DNA from: Poteriospumella lacustris
Lineage: Eukaryota; Sar; Chrysophyceae; Chromulinales; Dinobryaceae
Assembly: GCA_008000375.1 (NCBI GenBank)
Contig: SMOI01000334.1
Span: 1 to 34,645, forward strand
Direction: 5' to 3'
Length of the DNA stretch: 34,645 nucleotides
The notes under the pieces were generated by a model. That model did not search any database and was not told the DNA's origin. It was given only the letters and a program-made list of their open reading frames with translations. Below are positions 10,514 through 19,626 of this stretch, piece after piece (position 1 is the first letter of the stretch; each line of letters begins with the position of its first letter). The translations under genes and the position numbers were made by a program.

Positions 10514-12177
10514 TCAAATGAACTTCAAAATTTTGCGCAGGACGCCCGAAGGGATGACCCGCGAGTCGGCAGACACGTACAGGTGACACAGTCGAATGAG
10601 AACGACCGCGGGGGCGTACTCGGTGGTAGGATGGACAGACGCTGTGGAAGCAGCGCTACTTGATAGAGAAAGGGGTGTGTCTTGGCCGGATTGATGTATC
10701 CTTGCGACCACGAAGTGGTCTCTGGCGATGTTCAGCATCAAACACAGCTGCTGCCGCCGTGCAATCCAATTTAGCTCTCGGTATAAAGCAACGTTGATGG
10801 ACGGGAGAGCATTCAATGAAAGTCGACTGATCACATCACGCTCCTCAATTAGCCCGATTTGTGCTGCTGCGGTTGGATTGGCATGAAGCAAAATTCTGAA
10901 ACACTCCAATCGTCGAGCGCTCATTTCCTCCTTCAGTCGGTCCGCGATGCAGCGCAACGCCACCCAACCTTCGTCGTCTTCTACTGACGCCGCATTTGGT
11001 GAAACTCGAAGAAGAAATCTCAGTAGCTCCGGTGAATCGTTTTGAGATGCTGCGAGATGCATCGGAGTGATACCATCCTGCTGCTTGACCGATATCGCGT
11101 CGGGGTGCGCCTCATATATGAACTTCACCACCTCCACGTTCTTGGCAAAACAACACGCATGATGAAGAGGCAGGCCACCTTCGTTGTCCGTCACTCTAAT
11201 CCCTTCGGGGAATGCCTTGTATACGACCTCCACCACTTCCAAGCAGTCGTTCTGGCCGGCACAGTGCATCGGTAGGTAACCCTCCAAGTTGGGCTCCTTG
11301 ATGCCGTCGGGATACACTTCAATCAAATGCTTCAAAATGTCCGGAGATCGGTTCTTCACCGCAGCCCAGTGAAGAGGAAGCAAACCCTCATGGTTTATGG
11401 CTTTGACTGCCGGTGGATATTCCCGTTCCACTCGCTGAAGTAGCTCCAAACTTCGACTAAATCTGGCGGTGTTGTGCAGCGGCAGAGCACCATTCAAGTT
11501 CGCGTCATTTATTCGAGGACCGCCATTCATTTGAGTATGATGTATCACAGACTCGAACAATAGCACCGAATCAAGACGGGCTGCAATGTGAAGAACCGAA
11601 CGGCCCTCTCGATCAGTTTCGGTAAAGCTGCGAGGAAGAATCTTCGCCAAACTATTGACAACGAAGATGCGATCGTCCTCCACATTTTCGATCTGTAGAA
11701 GGGAAGATGGTGCCAGTTTGCGAGACACGTCGTACGTATGCTTGCTGGGATCGCCGAGTATAGCCCAATGAGCAGCCATCCAGTTTTGCTTTCCAATGGT
11801 ACTTCCGTTGGGAAATGACTCGACGATATGTCGACAAGGGTCAATGGACTGCTCGTCCGACACCATTATCGCTTGCATCATGCGAAGCAAGCTGTCTTGG
11901 AACACTTTTTTCATGGACCAGTATTGCACTCCAAGGTCTTGCCAATGGCTGATGTCGTCCAAAGATTTGAGCATGGTGGAGTTGCGTTGCTTTTCAAGGC
12001 TCTGGAAAAGAATGCGTATGCCGCCGAGGCACTGCAATGAAAAGTTCATCAGCTCTTGGATATTGCTCAATGGATCACCAGAGGGATCCATCCCCAAATG
12101 ACCGCAAAGCTGATCGAAGCTCCCGGTGTTCATGATTTTGTGCCGCTGTAGAATGTTGCGCAGGTCACACGATTGAC
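10514..12177 (-). CDS. Ankyrin-repeat protein
   Basis: The main exon runs from acceptor TTCTTTCTTTGTAG|GTCAATCG at 12178/12177 to the stop at 10514. The first in-frame ATG is at 12133, giving 539 aa. A short upstream exon is possible: an ATG at 12311 followed by a GT donor in matching phase would add about 30 residues. The N-terminal 150 residues (MNTGSFDQLCG...) are helical and unrecognised. At least seven ankyrin repeats follow, seen as GRSVLHIAA, GALPLHNTA, GLLPLHWAA, GYLPMHCAG, GGLPLHHAC and GITPMHLAA units spaced about 34 residues apart, each with a '-YPDGI/HPDAI' turn. Such modules mediate protein-protein contacts; the partner is unknown. It shares a divergent promoter with PSMA4, and its 5' third was copied in the inverted duplication. 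Confidence 0.85.
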
Positions 12178-12599
12178 CTACAAAGAAAGAATATGCCACT
12201 GTAAACACAAGTCTGAATTCTCGAATGGGTGAGTGGGTTCAGAACCCGAGCCGTCGCGGGGTTACATACATGCACCAAGATTACGAACCGAACGGACCGA
12301 AATATTTTCATCCGAGCGTTGAGCTACAATGCAGCAGGTCTGCGTGCGGGTGGGCAAAGGATACAGTAAAAGTGAAACGCGCATCATCGTGACTATAAGG
12401 GCTCGTGCTGCAGTCCTGCTGGGCCTTATAGCCCCGTCCCTGCCGACTTCGAAAGATAACCCGAGTTTGGAGCGAAAACCTCGAGGAATAGATCGAGGTT
12501 ATCGTAGTCTTGTTTGCAGCTGTGCTGTCGACCACTTGTGATTAGGATTGGGCTTTGAACTGCGTGTGAAAGGTTGTACCTAGCTGAAGTAAATTTGCA
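12178..12599. promoter_or_regulatory. Divergent promoter: ankyrin gene / PSMA4
   Basis: About 420 bases between the ankyrin exon and the PSMA4 ATG. It contains short palindromic elements such as cctcgaggaatagatcgagg (about 12480-12499) and two cttatag-like motifs around 12397 and 12425. Part may be a 5' UTR exon and intron of the ankyrin gene. It is copied intact at 14903-15324. Confidence 0.45.
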
Positions 12600-13595
12600 A
12601 TGTCGCGCCGATATGATCAATCAACAACAACTTTTTCTCCCGAAGGTAGGTTGCAGTCATTGGATTGACCACTTCAATGGGCTGTATTTCATTTCGGCGA
12701 ATGTGTATTTTTAGGGCGCTTGCATCAAGTGGAGTACGCCATCGAGGCCATCAATAATGCAGGAACGTGTCTCGCTTTACAGTCAGCGGATGGCGTTGTT
12801 TTAGCAGCAGAACGCAAGGTTGTGTCTGTGTTGCTTGCCCCTTCGAAGACCAGCGAGAAGACCTACACCATTGATGATCACTGTGTGTGTTTGGTGGCGG
12901 GATTGACTTCAGATGCCAATATTTTGATCAATCAAGCTCGTTTGCGCTCGCAAAGGTAACCGTGCGCCGCTTGTGACAACATGTCGACCAATTTTGCTCA
13001 ATCTTACCGTGTGCTTCTTTTAGATACCTCTATACCTACCAGGAGCAAATGCCCATCGAACAAATTGTCAAGAGCATCTGCAACTACAAGCAAGCGTACA
13101 CCCAATACGGCGGTCTCCGACCGTTTGGTACCGCGTTCTTATTCGCTGGTTGGGACACGAACTTCGGCTTCCAGCTGTACCAGACAGATCCTTCAGGCAA
13201 CTACAGCGGATGGAAGGCAACAGTTATCGGTAAGTATGACAGGCCACCTGCTGCAGGCTCTGCGACCCATTCTTACTGGCGGACGTCTGTGCTGTCTTCG
13301 TTGGTTCGTAGGTCAAAACAACCAAGCCGGAAAGAGCATTCTGAAGACCGACTACTCAGAAAACAACACCATCAGCCAGAACCTGAAAATCGCCGTGAAG
13401 ATCTTGACCAAGACGATGGACTCCACAACGCCCAGCCCGGAACGCATCGAGTTGTCGGTGCTGCGCAAAGAAGAAGACGGGTCGCTGGTGCATCACACAC
13501 TGGCCGCTGCCGAGATCCAGGTGCTGCTGGACCAAATCCAGAAGGAGATCGAAGAAGAGCAGAAGAAGGCCGAGGCAACCACCGGTGATTTGTAA
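12600..13595 (+). CDS. PSMA4: 20S proteasome subunit alpha type-4, copy 1, 4 exons
   Basis: Exons are 12600-12645, 12715-12955, 13024-13229 and 13312-13595, all with GT-AG introns of 68-82 bases and consistent phases, encoding 258 aa (human PSMA4 is about 261). The N-terminus [18 protein letters not shown] followed by [10 protein letters not shown] is the alpha-type proteasome signature. Other conserved stretches are [61 protein letters not shown] and the Lys/Glu-rich C-terminal tail. Alpha3 (PSMA4) sits in the outer heptameric ring, gating entry to the catalytic chamber; it has no active-site Thr. The RRYD start and the DPSGNY motif point to alpha type-4 rather than another alpha paralogue. 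A second identical copy lies in opposite orientation. Confidence 0.96.
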
Positions 13596-13609
13596 ATAGT
13601 TTGTGTCAC

Positions 13610-13892
13610 TGTTGTTGGTTTCAACGTTTGGTATTTTGATTCTTGTAACTGCACTCTAATGGGAATCTCTTTACTCTTCACAGCTACTGTTCTGCTGTTC
13701 TTTGAGGCGGCATGTTTCTGATGAATAGGCTTGGTGAGTACCATTTGCCAGGGATTGCCTACTTAGAGACTTGTTCGAAAAGCTTGACCTGTATATTTCA
13801 TTCGACACACTCACAGTTCGGCTTCAGAGAATCAGAGAATTGCGCTGCCCAAATTATGTGCACAGATTACAAGTCGCAAATCAAGGCGAGTG
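13610..13892. other. 283-bp spacer of the inverted duplication
   Basis: Unique sequence between the two arms. It would hold the 3' UTR and polyadenylation signals of both convergent PSMA4 copies. It contains ttgattcttgtaactgcac and a ggcttggtgagtacc stretch resembling a splice donor. No gene was seen. Arm identity stops abruptly at 13609/13893, so the spacer marks the turn-around point. Confidence 0.7.
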
Positions 13893-13906
13893 GTGACACA
13901 AACTAT

Positions 13907-14902
13907 TTACAAATCACCGGTGGTTGCCTCGGCCTTCTTCTGCTCTTCTTCGATCTCCTTCTGGATTTGGTCCAGCAGCACCTGGATCTCGGCAGCGGCC
14001 AGTGTGTGATGCACCAGCGACCCGTCTTCTTCTTTGCGCAGCACCGACAACTCGATGCGTTCCGGGCTGGGCGTTGTGGAGTCCATCGTCTTGGTCAAGA
14101 TCTTCACGGCGATTTTCAGGTTCTGGCTGATGGTGTTGTTTTCTGAGTAGTCGGTCTTCAGAATGCTCTTTCCGGCTTGGTTGTTTTGACCTACGAACCA
14201 ACGAAGACAGCACAGACGTCCGCCAGTAAGAATGGGTCGCAGAGCCTGCAGCAGGTGGCCTGTCATACTTACCGATAACTGTTGCCTTCCATCCGCTGTA
14301 GTTGCCTGAAGGATCTGTCTGGTACAGCTGGAAGCCGAAGTTCGTGTCCCAACCAGCGAATAAGAACGCGGTACCAAACGGTCGGAGACCGCCGTATTGG
14401 GTGTACGCTTGCTTGTAGTTGCAGATGCTCTTGACAATTTGTTCGATGGGCATTTGCTCCTGGTAGGTATAGAGGTATCTAAAAGAAGCACACGGTAAGA
14501 TTGAGCAAAATTGGTCGACATGTTGTCACAAGCGGCGCACGGTTACCTTTGCGAGCGCAAACGAGCTTGATTGATCAAAATATTGGCATCTGAAGTCAAT
14601 CCCGCCACCAAACACACACAGTGATCATCAATGGTGTAGGTCTTCTCGCTGGTCTTCGAAGGGGCAAGCAACACAGACACAACCTTGCGTTCTGCTGCTA
14701 AAACAACGCCATCCGCTGACTGTAAAGCGAGACACGTTCCTGCATTATTGATGGCCTCGATGGCGTACTCCACTTGATGCAAGCGCCCTAAAAATACACA
14801 TTCGCCGAAATGAAATACAGCCCATTGAAGTGGTCAATCCAATGACTGCAACCTACCTTCGGGAGAAAAAGTTGTTGTTGATTGATCATATCGGCGCGAC
14901 AT
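13907..14902 (-). CDS. PSMA4: 20S proteasome subunit alpha type-4, copy 2, 4 exons
   Basis: Exons (minus strand) are 14902-14857, 14787-14547, 14478-14273 and 14190-13907: the exact mirror of copy 1, with the same predicted 258-aa protein, introns and upstream promoter. Both copies are therefore potentially functional, and their 3' ends face each other across the 283-bp spacer. The lack of visible changes even in introns implies a very recent duplication, ongoing gene conversion, or an assembly/amplification artefact. Role as for copy 1: an outer-ring subunit of the 20S proteasome. If both are expressed, dosage of this one subunit is doubled, unless read-through of the convergent pair makes double-stranded RNA. 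Confidence 0.9.
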
Positions 14903-15324
14903 TGCAAATTTACTTCAGCTAGGTACAACCTTTCACACGCAGTTCAAAGCCCAATCCTAATCACAAGTGGTCGACAGCACAGCTGCAAACAAGACTACGA
15001 TAACCTCGATCTATTCCTCGAGGTTTTCGCTCCAAACTCGGGTTATCTTTCGAAGTCGGCAGGGACGGGGCTATAAGGCCCAGCAGGACTGCAGCACGAG
15101 CCCTTATAGTCACGATGATGCGCGTTTCACTTTTACTGTATCCTTTGCCCACCCGCACGCAGACCTGCTGCATTGTAGCTCAACGCTCGGATGAAAATAT
15201 TTCGGTCCGTTCGGTTCGTAATCTTGGTGCATGTATGTAACCCCGCGACGGCTCGGGTTCTGAACCCACTCACCCATTCGAGAATTCAGACTTGTGTTTA
15301 CAGTGGCATATTCTTTCTTTGTAG
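14903..15324. promoter_or_regulatory. Copied divergent promoter
   Basis: Mirror copy of 12178-12599, placed between PSMA4 copy 2 and the truncated ankyrin fragment. It supplies copy 2 with the same upstream sequence as copy 1. No other gene was seen in it. Confidence 0.6.
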
Positions 15325-15848
15325 GTCAATCGTGTGACCTGCGCAACATTCTACAGCGGCACAAAATCATGAACACCGGGAGCTTCGATCAGCTTTGCGG
15401 TCATTTGGGGATGGATCCCTCTGGTGATCCATTGAGCAATATCCAAGAGCTGATGAACTTTTCATTGCAGTGCCTCGGCGGCATACGCATTCTTTTCCAG
15501 AGCCTTGAAAAGCAACGCAACTCCACCATGCTCAAATCTTTGGACGACATCAGCCATTGGCAAGACCTTGGAGTGCAATACTGGTCCATGAAAAAAGTGT
15601 TCCAAGACAGCTTGCTTCGCATGATGCAAGCGATAATGGTGTCGGACGAGCAGTCCATTGACCCTTGTCGACATATCGTCGAGTCATTTCCCAACGGAAG
15701 TACCATTGGAAAGCAAAACTGGATGGCTGCTCATTGGGCTATACTCGGCGATCCCAGCAAGCATACGTACGACGTGTCTCGCAAACTGGCACCATCTTCC
15801 CTTCTACAGATCGAAAGGACGATCGCATCTTTGTTGCCGTTGATTTGA
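15325..15848 (+). pseudogene. Truncated, frameshifted ankyrin-gene 5' fragment
   Basis: This copies the start of the ankyrin gene exon (equivalent ATG at 15369) for about 160 codons. It then loses 7 bases relative to the intact gene just after CTACAGATCGAAA, shifts frame and stops at 15848. None of the ankyrin repeats is included. It retains the promoter and splice acceptor, so a short transcript is possible, but the product would be only the N-terminal helical region (about 160 aa) with a foreign tail. It converges with TFIIA-gamma, about 33 bases apart. Confidence 0.8.
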
Positions 15849-15881
15849 TTTGCGAACGAATGATGCTCCCATCCAACAAGC

Positions 15882-16365
15882 TTACGATTCATGCAAGCAC
15901 AGAATTCTTGCATGAGGACTTTTGTGCTTCAGGGTGCCGACCTCCAAGGTCAACTCTTCGGCCTCAATTTTCCACATTCGTTTGACATTGTTAAATGTCG
16001 CGAGTATTCCCTAAAAGAAGGCAGGCGCATAAATCTGACTCCCACTGACCAATATCTACGACAGCACTTACCGTCGCTTTATTGAAAGTTGTGTTTGGTC
16101 TCAACGTCGAATTCTCCCTGATCGTTTCTTGAATATTGTCGTCGAAGAGGTCCTATTACGCAATGGTAAGATGTGAGATCAACAAAGACATCCCTTATCC
16201 TTCTTTTTATCATACCAAGAGAGAGCATGCATCTTCGTCGGACAATATTTTCTCTTGCACCATTTCGTTCAAGGTCTCAATCAAAGCTGCTCCAGCGGGA
16301 ATGGATCGATAGAACTCCATGCGCGAAAGAGGCATATCGAAGGCCTCATTATTGACGGCTTCCAT
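15882..16365 (-). CDS. Transcription initiation factor IIA gamma subunit, 3 exons
   Basis: Exons (minus strand) are 16365-16216, 16152-16072 and 16010-15882. The GT-AG introns are 63 and 61 bases, both phase 0, and the product is 119 aa (human TFIIA-gamma has 109). The N-terminal part FYRSIPAGAALIETLNEMV with QEKILSDEDACSLLDLFDDNI matches the four-helix half of TFIIA-gamma (family pattern 'LYR-TtLG-sL-esLDELi--g-It--LA--vL-qFDk-i'). The C-terminal half FNNVKRMWKIEAEELTLEV matches the beta-barrel region '-fcDnVWtF-l-d--F'. TFIIA stabilises TBP on promoter DNA in the nucleus. The gene is divergent from MIC60 (464 bases between starts), and its 3' end lies 45 bases from the edge of the inverted duplication. 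The exons are too short to stand out as single open frames. Confidence 0.88.
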
Positions 16366-16829
16366 ATTGTCTCACCGACGAACAGCAACAAATTGATTTG
16401 CAAGGACGCTCAACGGACTCGATAAATGATAAATGGAAGTTTTCTTCGACTTGGACCATGGCAGATGGCAGAGTGACTCCGCTGCTGCTGCTGCTGTCTT
16501 CTGACCTCGTGTCGTCGTCGTCGTCGCTACCAGTGATTTCGACGTCGCTTTAGGGGTTGGATTGCGAAGCAGGGCAAACTAGACGGCGATCTCTCGGCAG
16601 AACCAATTTCCGCTGCATTTTTCCACACACGCGCCCCGCTGCTGCTGGTGGGCCATGGGCGTGCTGCGACCTTCGATCTCTTGACTTGCCCGACGTCGAC
16701 GTGAAGGAAGGTGCTTGGAGGGTGGGGCTGCCCGGGCAAACACTGTGCTATCTTCACATCGTCTGTCCTGGTGCGCGAGGAGTGGAAGTTTTTCTCTCTG
16801 TTTCTTCTTCGATTCGAACCCTGGCTGCC
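16366..16829. promoter_or_regulatory. Divergent promoter: TFIIA-gamma / MIC60
   Basis: A 464-base gap between two divergent start codons. It contains short triplet runs (gctgctgctgctgctg near 16481 and gtcgtcgtcgtcgtc near 16509). The open frame entering MIC60 from 16557 has no ATG before 16830, so this is 5' UTR and promoter. No other gene was seen. Confidence 0.45.
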
Positions 16830-18755
16830 ATGCTGAGAACATCAAGTATCGTGGTTTCTTCTGGCTGGAAGCGCATGGCTTCCTCTGCAAAGCTGAATAC
16901 CAAGTACGTCCGGCAGCTGTCTTCTAAGGAAGGTCCGAAGACAGCTGCGAAGCCGGAGTCGATTCCGAAGGCCAAGCAATCGTCGGGTCTTGGAACTGCT
17001 CTTGGACTCGCGTTGGCTACAATCACTGCCCTGCAACTCCCGACTGTTCTGAGAGAACATGGAGTGATTGACTTTGATCCGTACGAGAATGTGCCAGTTA
17101 TCAGCGAATTCCTCGCACCGTTAACGGACGCGATGAGAGCCGCGGATTTACTTCCAGCGAAGAAGACCTCGACAGCTGTCGAGAAGAAACAAGCGGATGT
17201 TTACCATCACAAAACTACCGCTGAGGTCATGGCGGAATCCCACAAAAGTGATCCGTACGGTGTACCCGACCTGGAACCAGCCCACGAGCCTGTAAAGGAA
17301 AGCGTAGCGGAAGTGGCCGCAGTTGCCTCCGAAGAGCTGACCGTTGCTGAGCATGAAGCCGTTCACGTCGCCGAATCCGCCGTGGATGACGTTGCTACTG
17401 TGGTAACTGACACTGTTATCAAGAGTGAAGAAGCAGTTGAAGCGACGGTAAATCCTGCGGAGATTATCTCTGAGGCCCTCACCGCCGCCACTCCGTCAGC
17501 AGAGGAAGCTCTCCAGGCTACGGCAGGTGGATTGCCTGAAGTTGGAGCTGAGATTTCGATGAAGTCTGCGGGCTCATCCTCTGCATCCCGAGAAATTCTT
17601 CAGTCGGCTGCAAAATCTTCGGTGGCGCTGCGCCAAGAGCTTGAATCTCTCATGCTGAAGGATATCCAAACCATGGACGCCGGCGCGCTTCGCTTGCGTG
17701 TCACTCAGCTTGCCACTGAGCTTTTTGAACGCCTGTCATGGGAAAACATGCGCCTCAATCACGCAATCGCTCAAGTTGAAGAGGAACTCACTGGTCGCTA
17801 CGAGCGCCTGTTCACGAAGCAGCGCCAGGAGCTGGAGTTCGAAGTGGAGAAGATTTTGTTCGAGAAGGAGAAGGCTGTCGCTGGAGCGTCCGCTGAGCAA
17901 GCGCAGGCTTTGGAAGCCAAGTACGCCGCCCAGATGCAACAAGCAATCAAAGCACAGGCAGAAGGCTTCCAAGCCACGCTGCAGCAGTCTTTGAAGGAGC
18001 AGCACGACAATCTTGTGGAGGACTTCCAGTCGCAGGCGAACCAGCACCACGCAATGCTTCGCAAGCAGCACAACGACCAATTGCTCCAAACTCAGGGTGA
18101 AATCGAGTCACTTCGGCAGCAAGTCATCGCCTGCCAAAAGGTTCTCAACGAGTTGGGCGGCACAGTGGAGGATACATTGAACTCGCACACGATTTCGACC
18201 GCTGTGCTTTCGCTGGAATCCATTCTCTCTCAACCCTCGGTCCTTCTGAAGAAGCTGTCTGCTCAGGGAAACCAGTCACAAGGAGTGAAGGCGCACCTTA
18301 ATCGTGTCCGATCCTTGGCGCAGGGCGATGAACTGGTGGTGTCGATTGTGGATTCCTTGCCCGCTCGTGTCCAACAAGACGGCGCACCGACGCTGTCGGA
18401 ACTGCAGGTGCGCTTCTCCATCATGCGCGACGAAGCCAGAAAGGCAGCGTTAGCACCAGCGCAGGCACCAAAGCTGATTGGCCAAGTTATTGGCACGGTG
18501 CTCGCCAACATCTCGTCAACTCCTTCAGGTTTTATTGCCGGACCTGGTGTCGAAGAGTCACTAGCTCGCGCCGCCTTCTTCTTGGAGCGAGGGAAACTGA
18601 AAGAGGCAGTCGTCGAGGTTCAAGGAATGGAAGGTTATGCGAAGGTCATTGCTCAGGACTGGGTTTCTTTGGCGGAGGACCGCTTGCTCGTCGACCAGGC
18701 TCTGCGAGCCCTGAAGGCCAACTCCATTATCCGCCATCGCCATCTTCAAAACTAA
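16830..18755 (+). CDS. MICOS subunit MIC60 / mitofilin homologue
   Basis: A single exon of 641 aa. The first 35 residues (MLRTSSIVVSSGWKRMASS...) form a basic, Ser/Arg-rich mitochondrial presequence. One transmembrane segment follows at about 53-72 (GLGTALGLALATITALQL), then an acidic Ala/Glu/Val-rich linker, and a long coiled coil at about 283-445 (RYERLFTKQRQELEFEVEK...). A C-terminal mitofilin-type domain (about 500-637) contains LQVRFSIMRDEARKAAL and FFLERGKLKEAVVEVQGMEGYAKVIAQDWV. That order is diagnostic of MIC60, which anchors crista junctions in the mitochondrial inner membrane and projects into the intermembrane space. It is somewhat shorter than animal forms (about 750). The first in-frame ATG was chosen because it begins the presequence. 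The 3' UTR starts one end of the direct-repeat complex. Confidence 0.88.
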   Translation: MLRTSSIVVSSGWKRMASSAKLNTKYVRQLSSKEGPKTAAKPESIPKAKQSSGLGTALGLALATITALQLPTVLREHGVIDFDPYENVPVISEFLAPLTDAMRAADLLPAKKTSTAVEKKQADVYHHKTTAEVMAESHKSDPYGVPDLEPAHEPVKESVAEVAAVASEELTVAEHEAVHVAESAVDDVATVVTDTVIKSEEAVEATVNPAEIISEALTAATPSAEEALQATAGGLPEVGAEISMKSAGSSSASREILQSAAKSSVALRQELESLMLKDIQTMDAGALRLRVTQLATELFERLSWENMRLNHAIAQVEEELTGRYERLFTKQRQELEFEVEKILFEKEKAVAGASAEQAQALEAKYAAQMQQAIKAQAEGFQATLQQSLKEQHDNLVEDFQSQANQHHAMLRKQHNDQLLQTQGEIESLRQQVIACQKVLNELGGTVEDTLNSHTISTAVLSLESILSQPSVLLKKLSAQGNQSQGVKAHLNRVRSLAQGDELVVSIVDSLPARVQQDGAPTLSELQVRFSIMRDEARKAALAPAQAPKLIGQVIGTVLANISSTPSGFIAGPGVEESLARAAFFLERGKLKEAVVEVQGMEGYAKVIAQDWVSLAEDRLLVDQALRALKANSIIRHRHLQN

Positions 18756-18756
18756 A

Positions 18757-19004
18757 GTCGACCTCTCCGCCGTGGGGGCCTTCGTGAAGTATCGTTGTGG
18801 TGGTGTGTGCTGCAGACATTTGAACCTTGTAAACCTCGCTAACGTTTGGTCATTTTCTACCGGCAAAACAGCACGCGCAAACAAACTCAGGCGATGGGGC
18901 GTTCGGTGGATGGGGCGGTTAGATAGCGACACTAACAAAACTACAAACACTACATTCTACAAACAGTAATGGGAATACCACGGCAGTGAATCGGCGAGGT
19001 GTAG
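18757..19004. repeat. Direct repeat, left copy (MIC60 3' flank)
   Basis: Starts two bases after the MIC60 stop codon with gtcgacctctccgccgtggg and runs to about 19004. It matches 21571-21841 in the same orientation at roughly 90 percent by eye. Differences include a 13-base insertion (ctcgctctctcat) and an 11-base insertion near the end in the right copy. Confidence 0.88.
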
Positions 19005-19451
19005 GCCTTCACGATCAGGGGGCTTCCCCCCAATCCAATGAAATCCGATCCTTGTCACTTGTCACTTGTCACTTGTTGGAGTCGGCTCTTGCAATCGCCG
19101 ACAGTTTCTCGACCTGTCTTCTCCTCCTGCCATATACAATCGCAGATAACATTGATAACTACATTTCAAATGACCTTCCTGAAATGTTTCTGAAAATGTG
19201 CACCTGATCACCTCAAGAACAACTGAAGTCACAGTTTTATCGGAGGAAACCGCACTCTACCTCATTTCGATCACCCAACACATTTCTCAACCGAGGATAT
19301 ATCTTGGAAATGCCCAACACTTCAACTTCCTAAGCGATTTGTTCTAAGTTTGTGCGCAAAGATGCGTGGAGAAATGAAGAGGTATGTTCCATAATCGAAA
19401 CATGAATACGATGGAGACTAACTCCCGATATGCGGGTATCAATGGGAATGA
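19005..19451. other. Intergenic, no gene seen
   Basis: Unique sequence between the left direct repeat and the fold-back. The only structure noted is a 7-base tandem repeat, cttgtca, of about 3.7 copies at 19051-19077. No coding signal was found on either strand. Confidence 0.5.
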
Positions 19452-19626
19452 ACTAGTCATGAATGTCAAGTGTTCAACGATTTTTCGCTCGAATCCCGTA
19501 TGACTAAGGTGTCGCCTTCTTTCCCTGGTCACATTCCAGGGGCTGATGCTGGAATGCGACCAAGGAACGAAGGCGACACCTCTGATTCAAGCGTATCGTC
19601 GTTGGATACTTGACATTCATGGCTAG
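19452..19626. repeat. Imperfect fold-back at left edge of 365-bp array
   Basis: The left arm (19452-19547) and right arm (19549-19626) are imperfect reverse complements. The best core is aggtgtcgccttctttccc ... against its mirror gaaggcgacacct, and catgaatgtcaag against cttgacattcatg. The left arm carries about 10 extra bases (ccgtatgacta). The transcript could form a long hairpin. Confidence 0.8.

Larger units (their letters stand above)
11659..13609. repeat. Left arm of 1.9-kb inverted duplication
   Basis: Every base x pairs with 27502-x on the other strand. From 11686 to 13609 I see no mismatch in the parts compared. Homology continues to about 11659 after a 7-base stretch (11679-11685) that the right arm lacks, with one further mismatch. 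The arm contains the 5' third of the ankyrin gene, the shared promoter and the whole PSMA4 gene. Confidence 0.95.
13893..15836. repeat. Right arm of 1.9-kb inverted duplication
   Basis: Reverse-complement copy of 11659-13609. Identity is apparently complete from 13893 to 15816. Seven bases are then missing relative to the left arm, after which about 20 further bases match with one difference (cttt versus cttc). Beyond about 15836 the sequence is unrelated to the ankyrin gene and runs into the 3' end of the TFIIA-gamma gene. Confidence 0.95.

Noticed and set aside
15665-15985. A continued ankyrin paralogue reading after DDRIFV
   Set aside because: The frame beyond about 15836 is antisense to exon 3 of TFIIA-gamma, not a diverged ankyrin gene.
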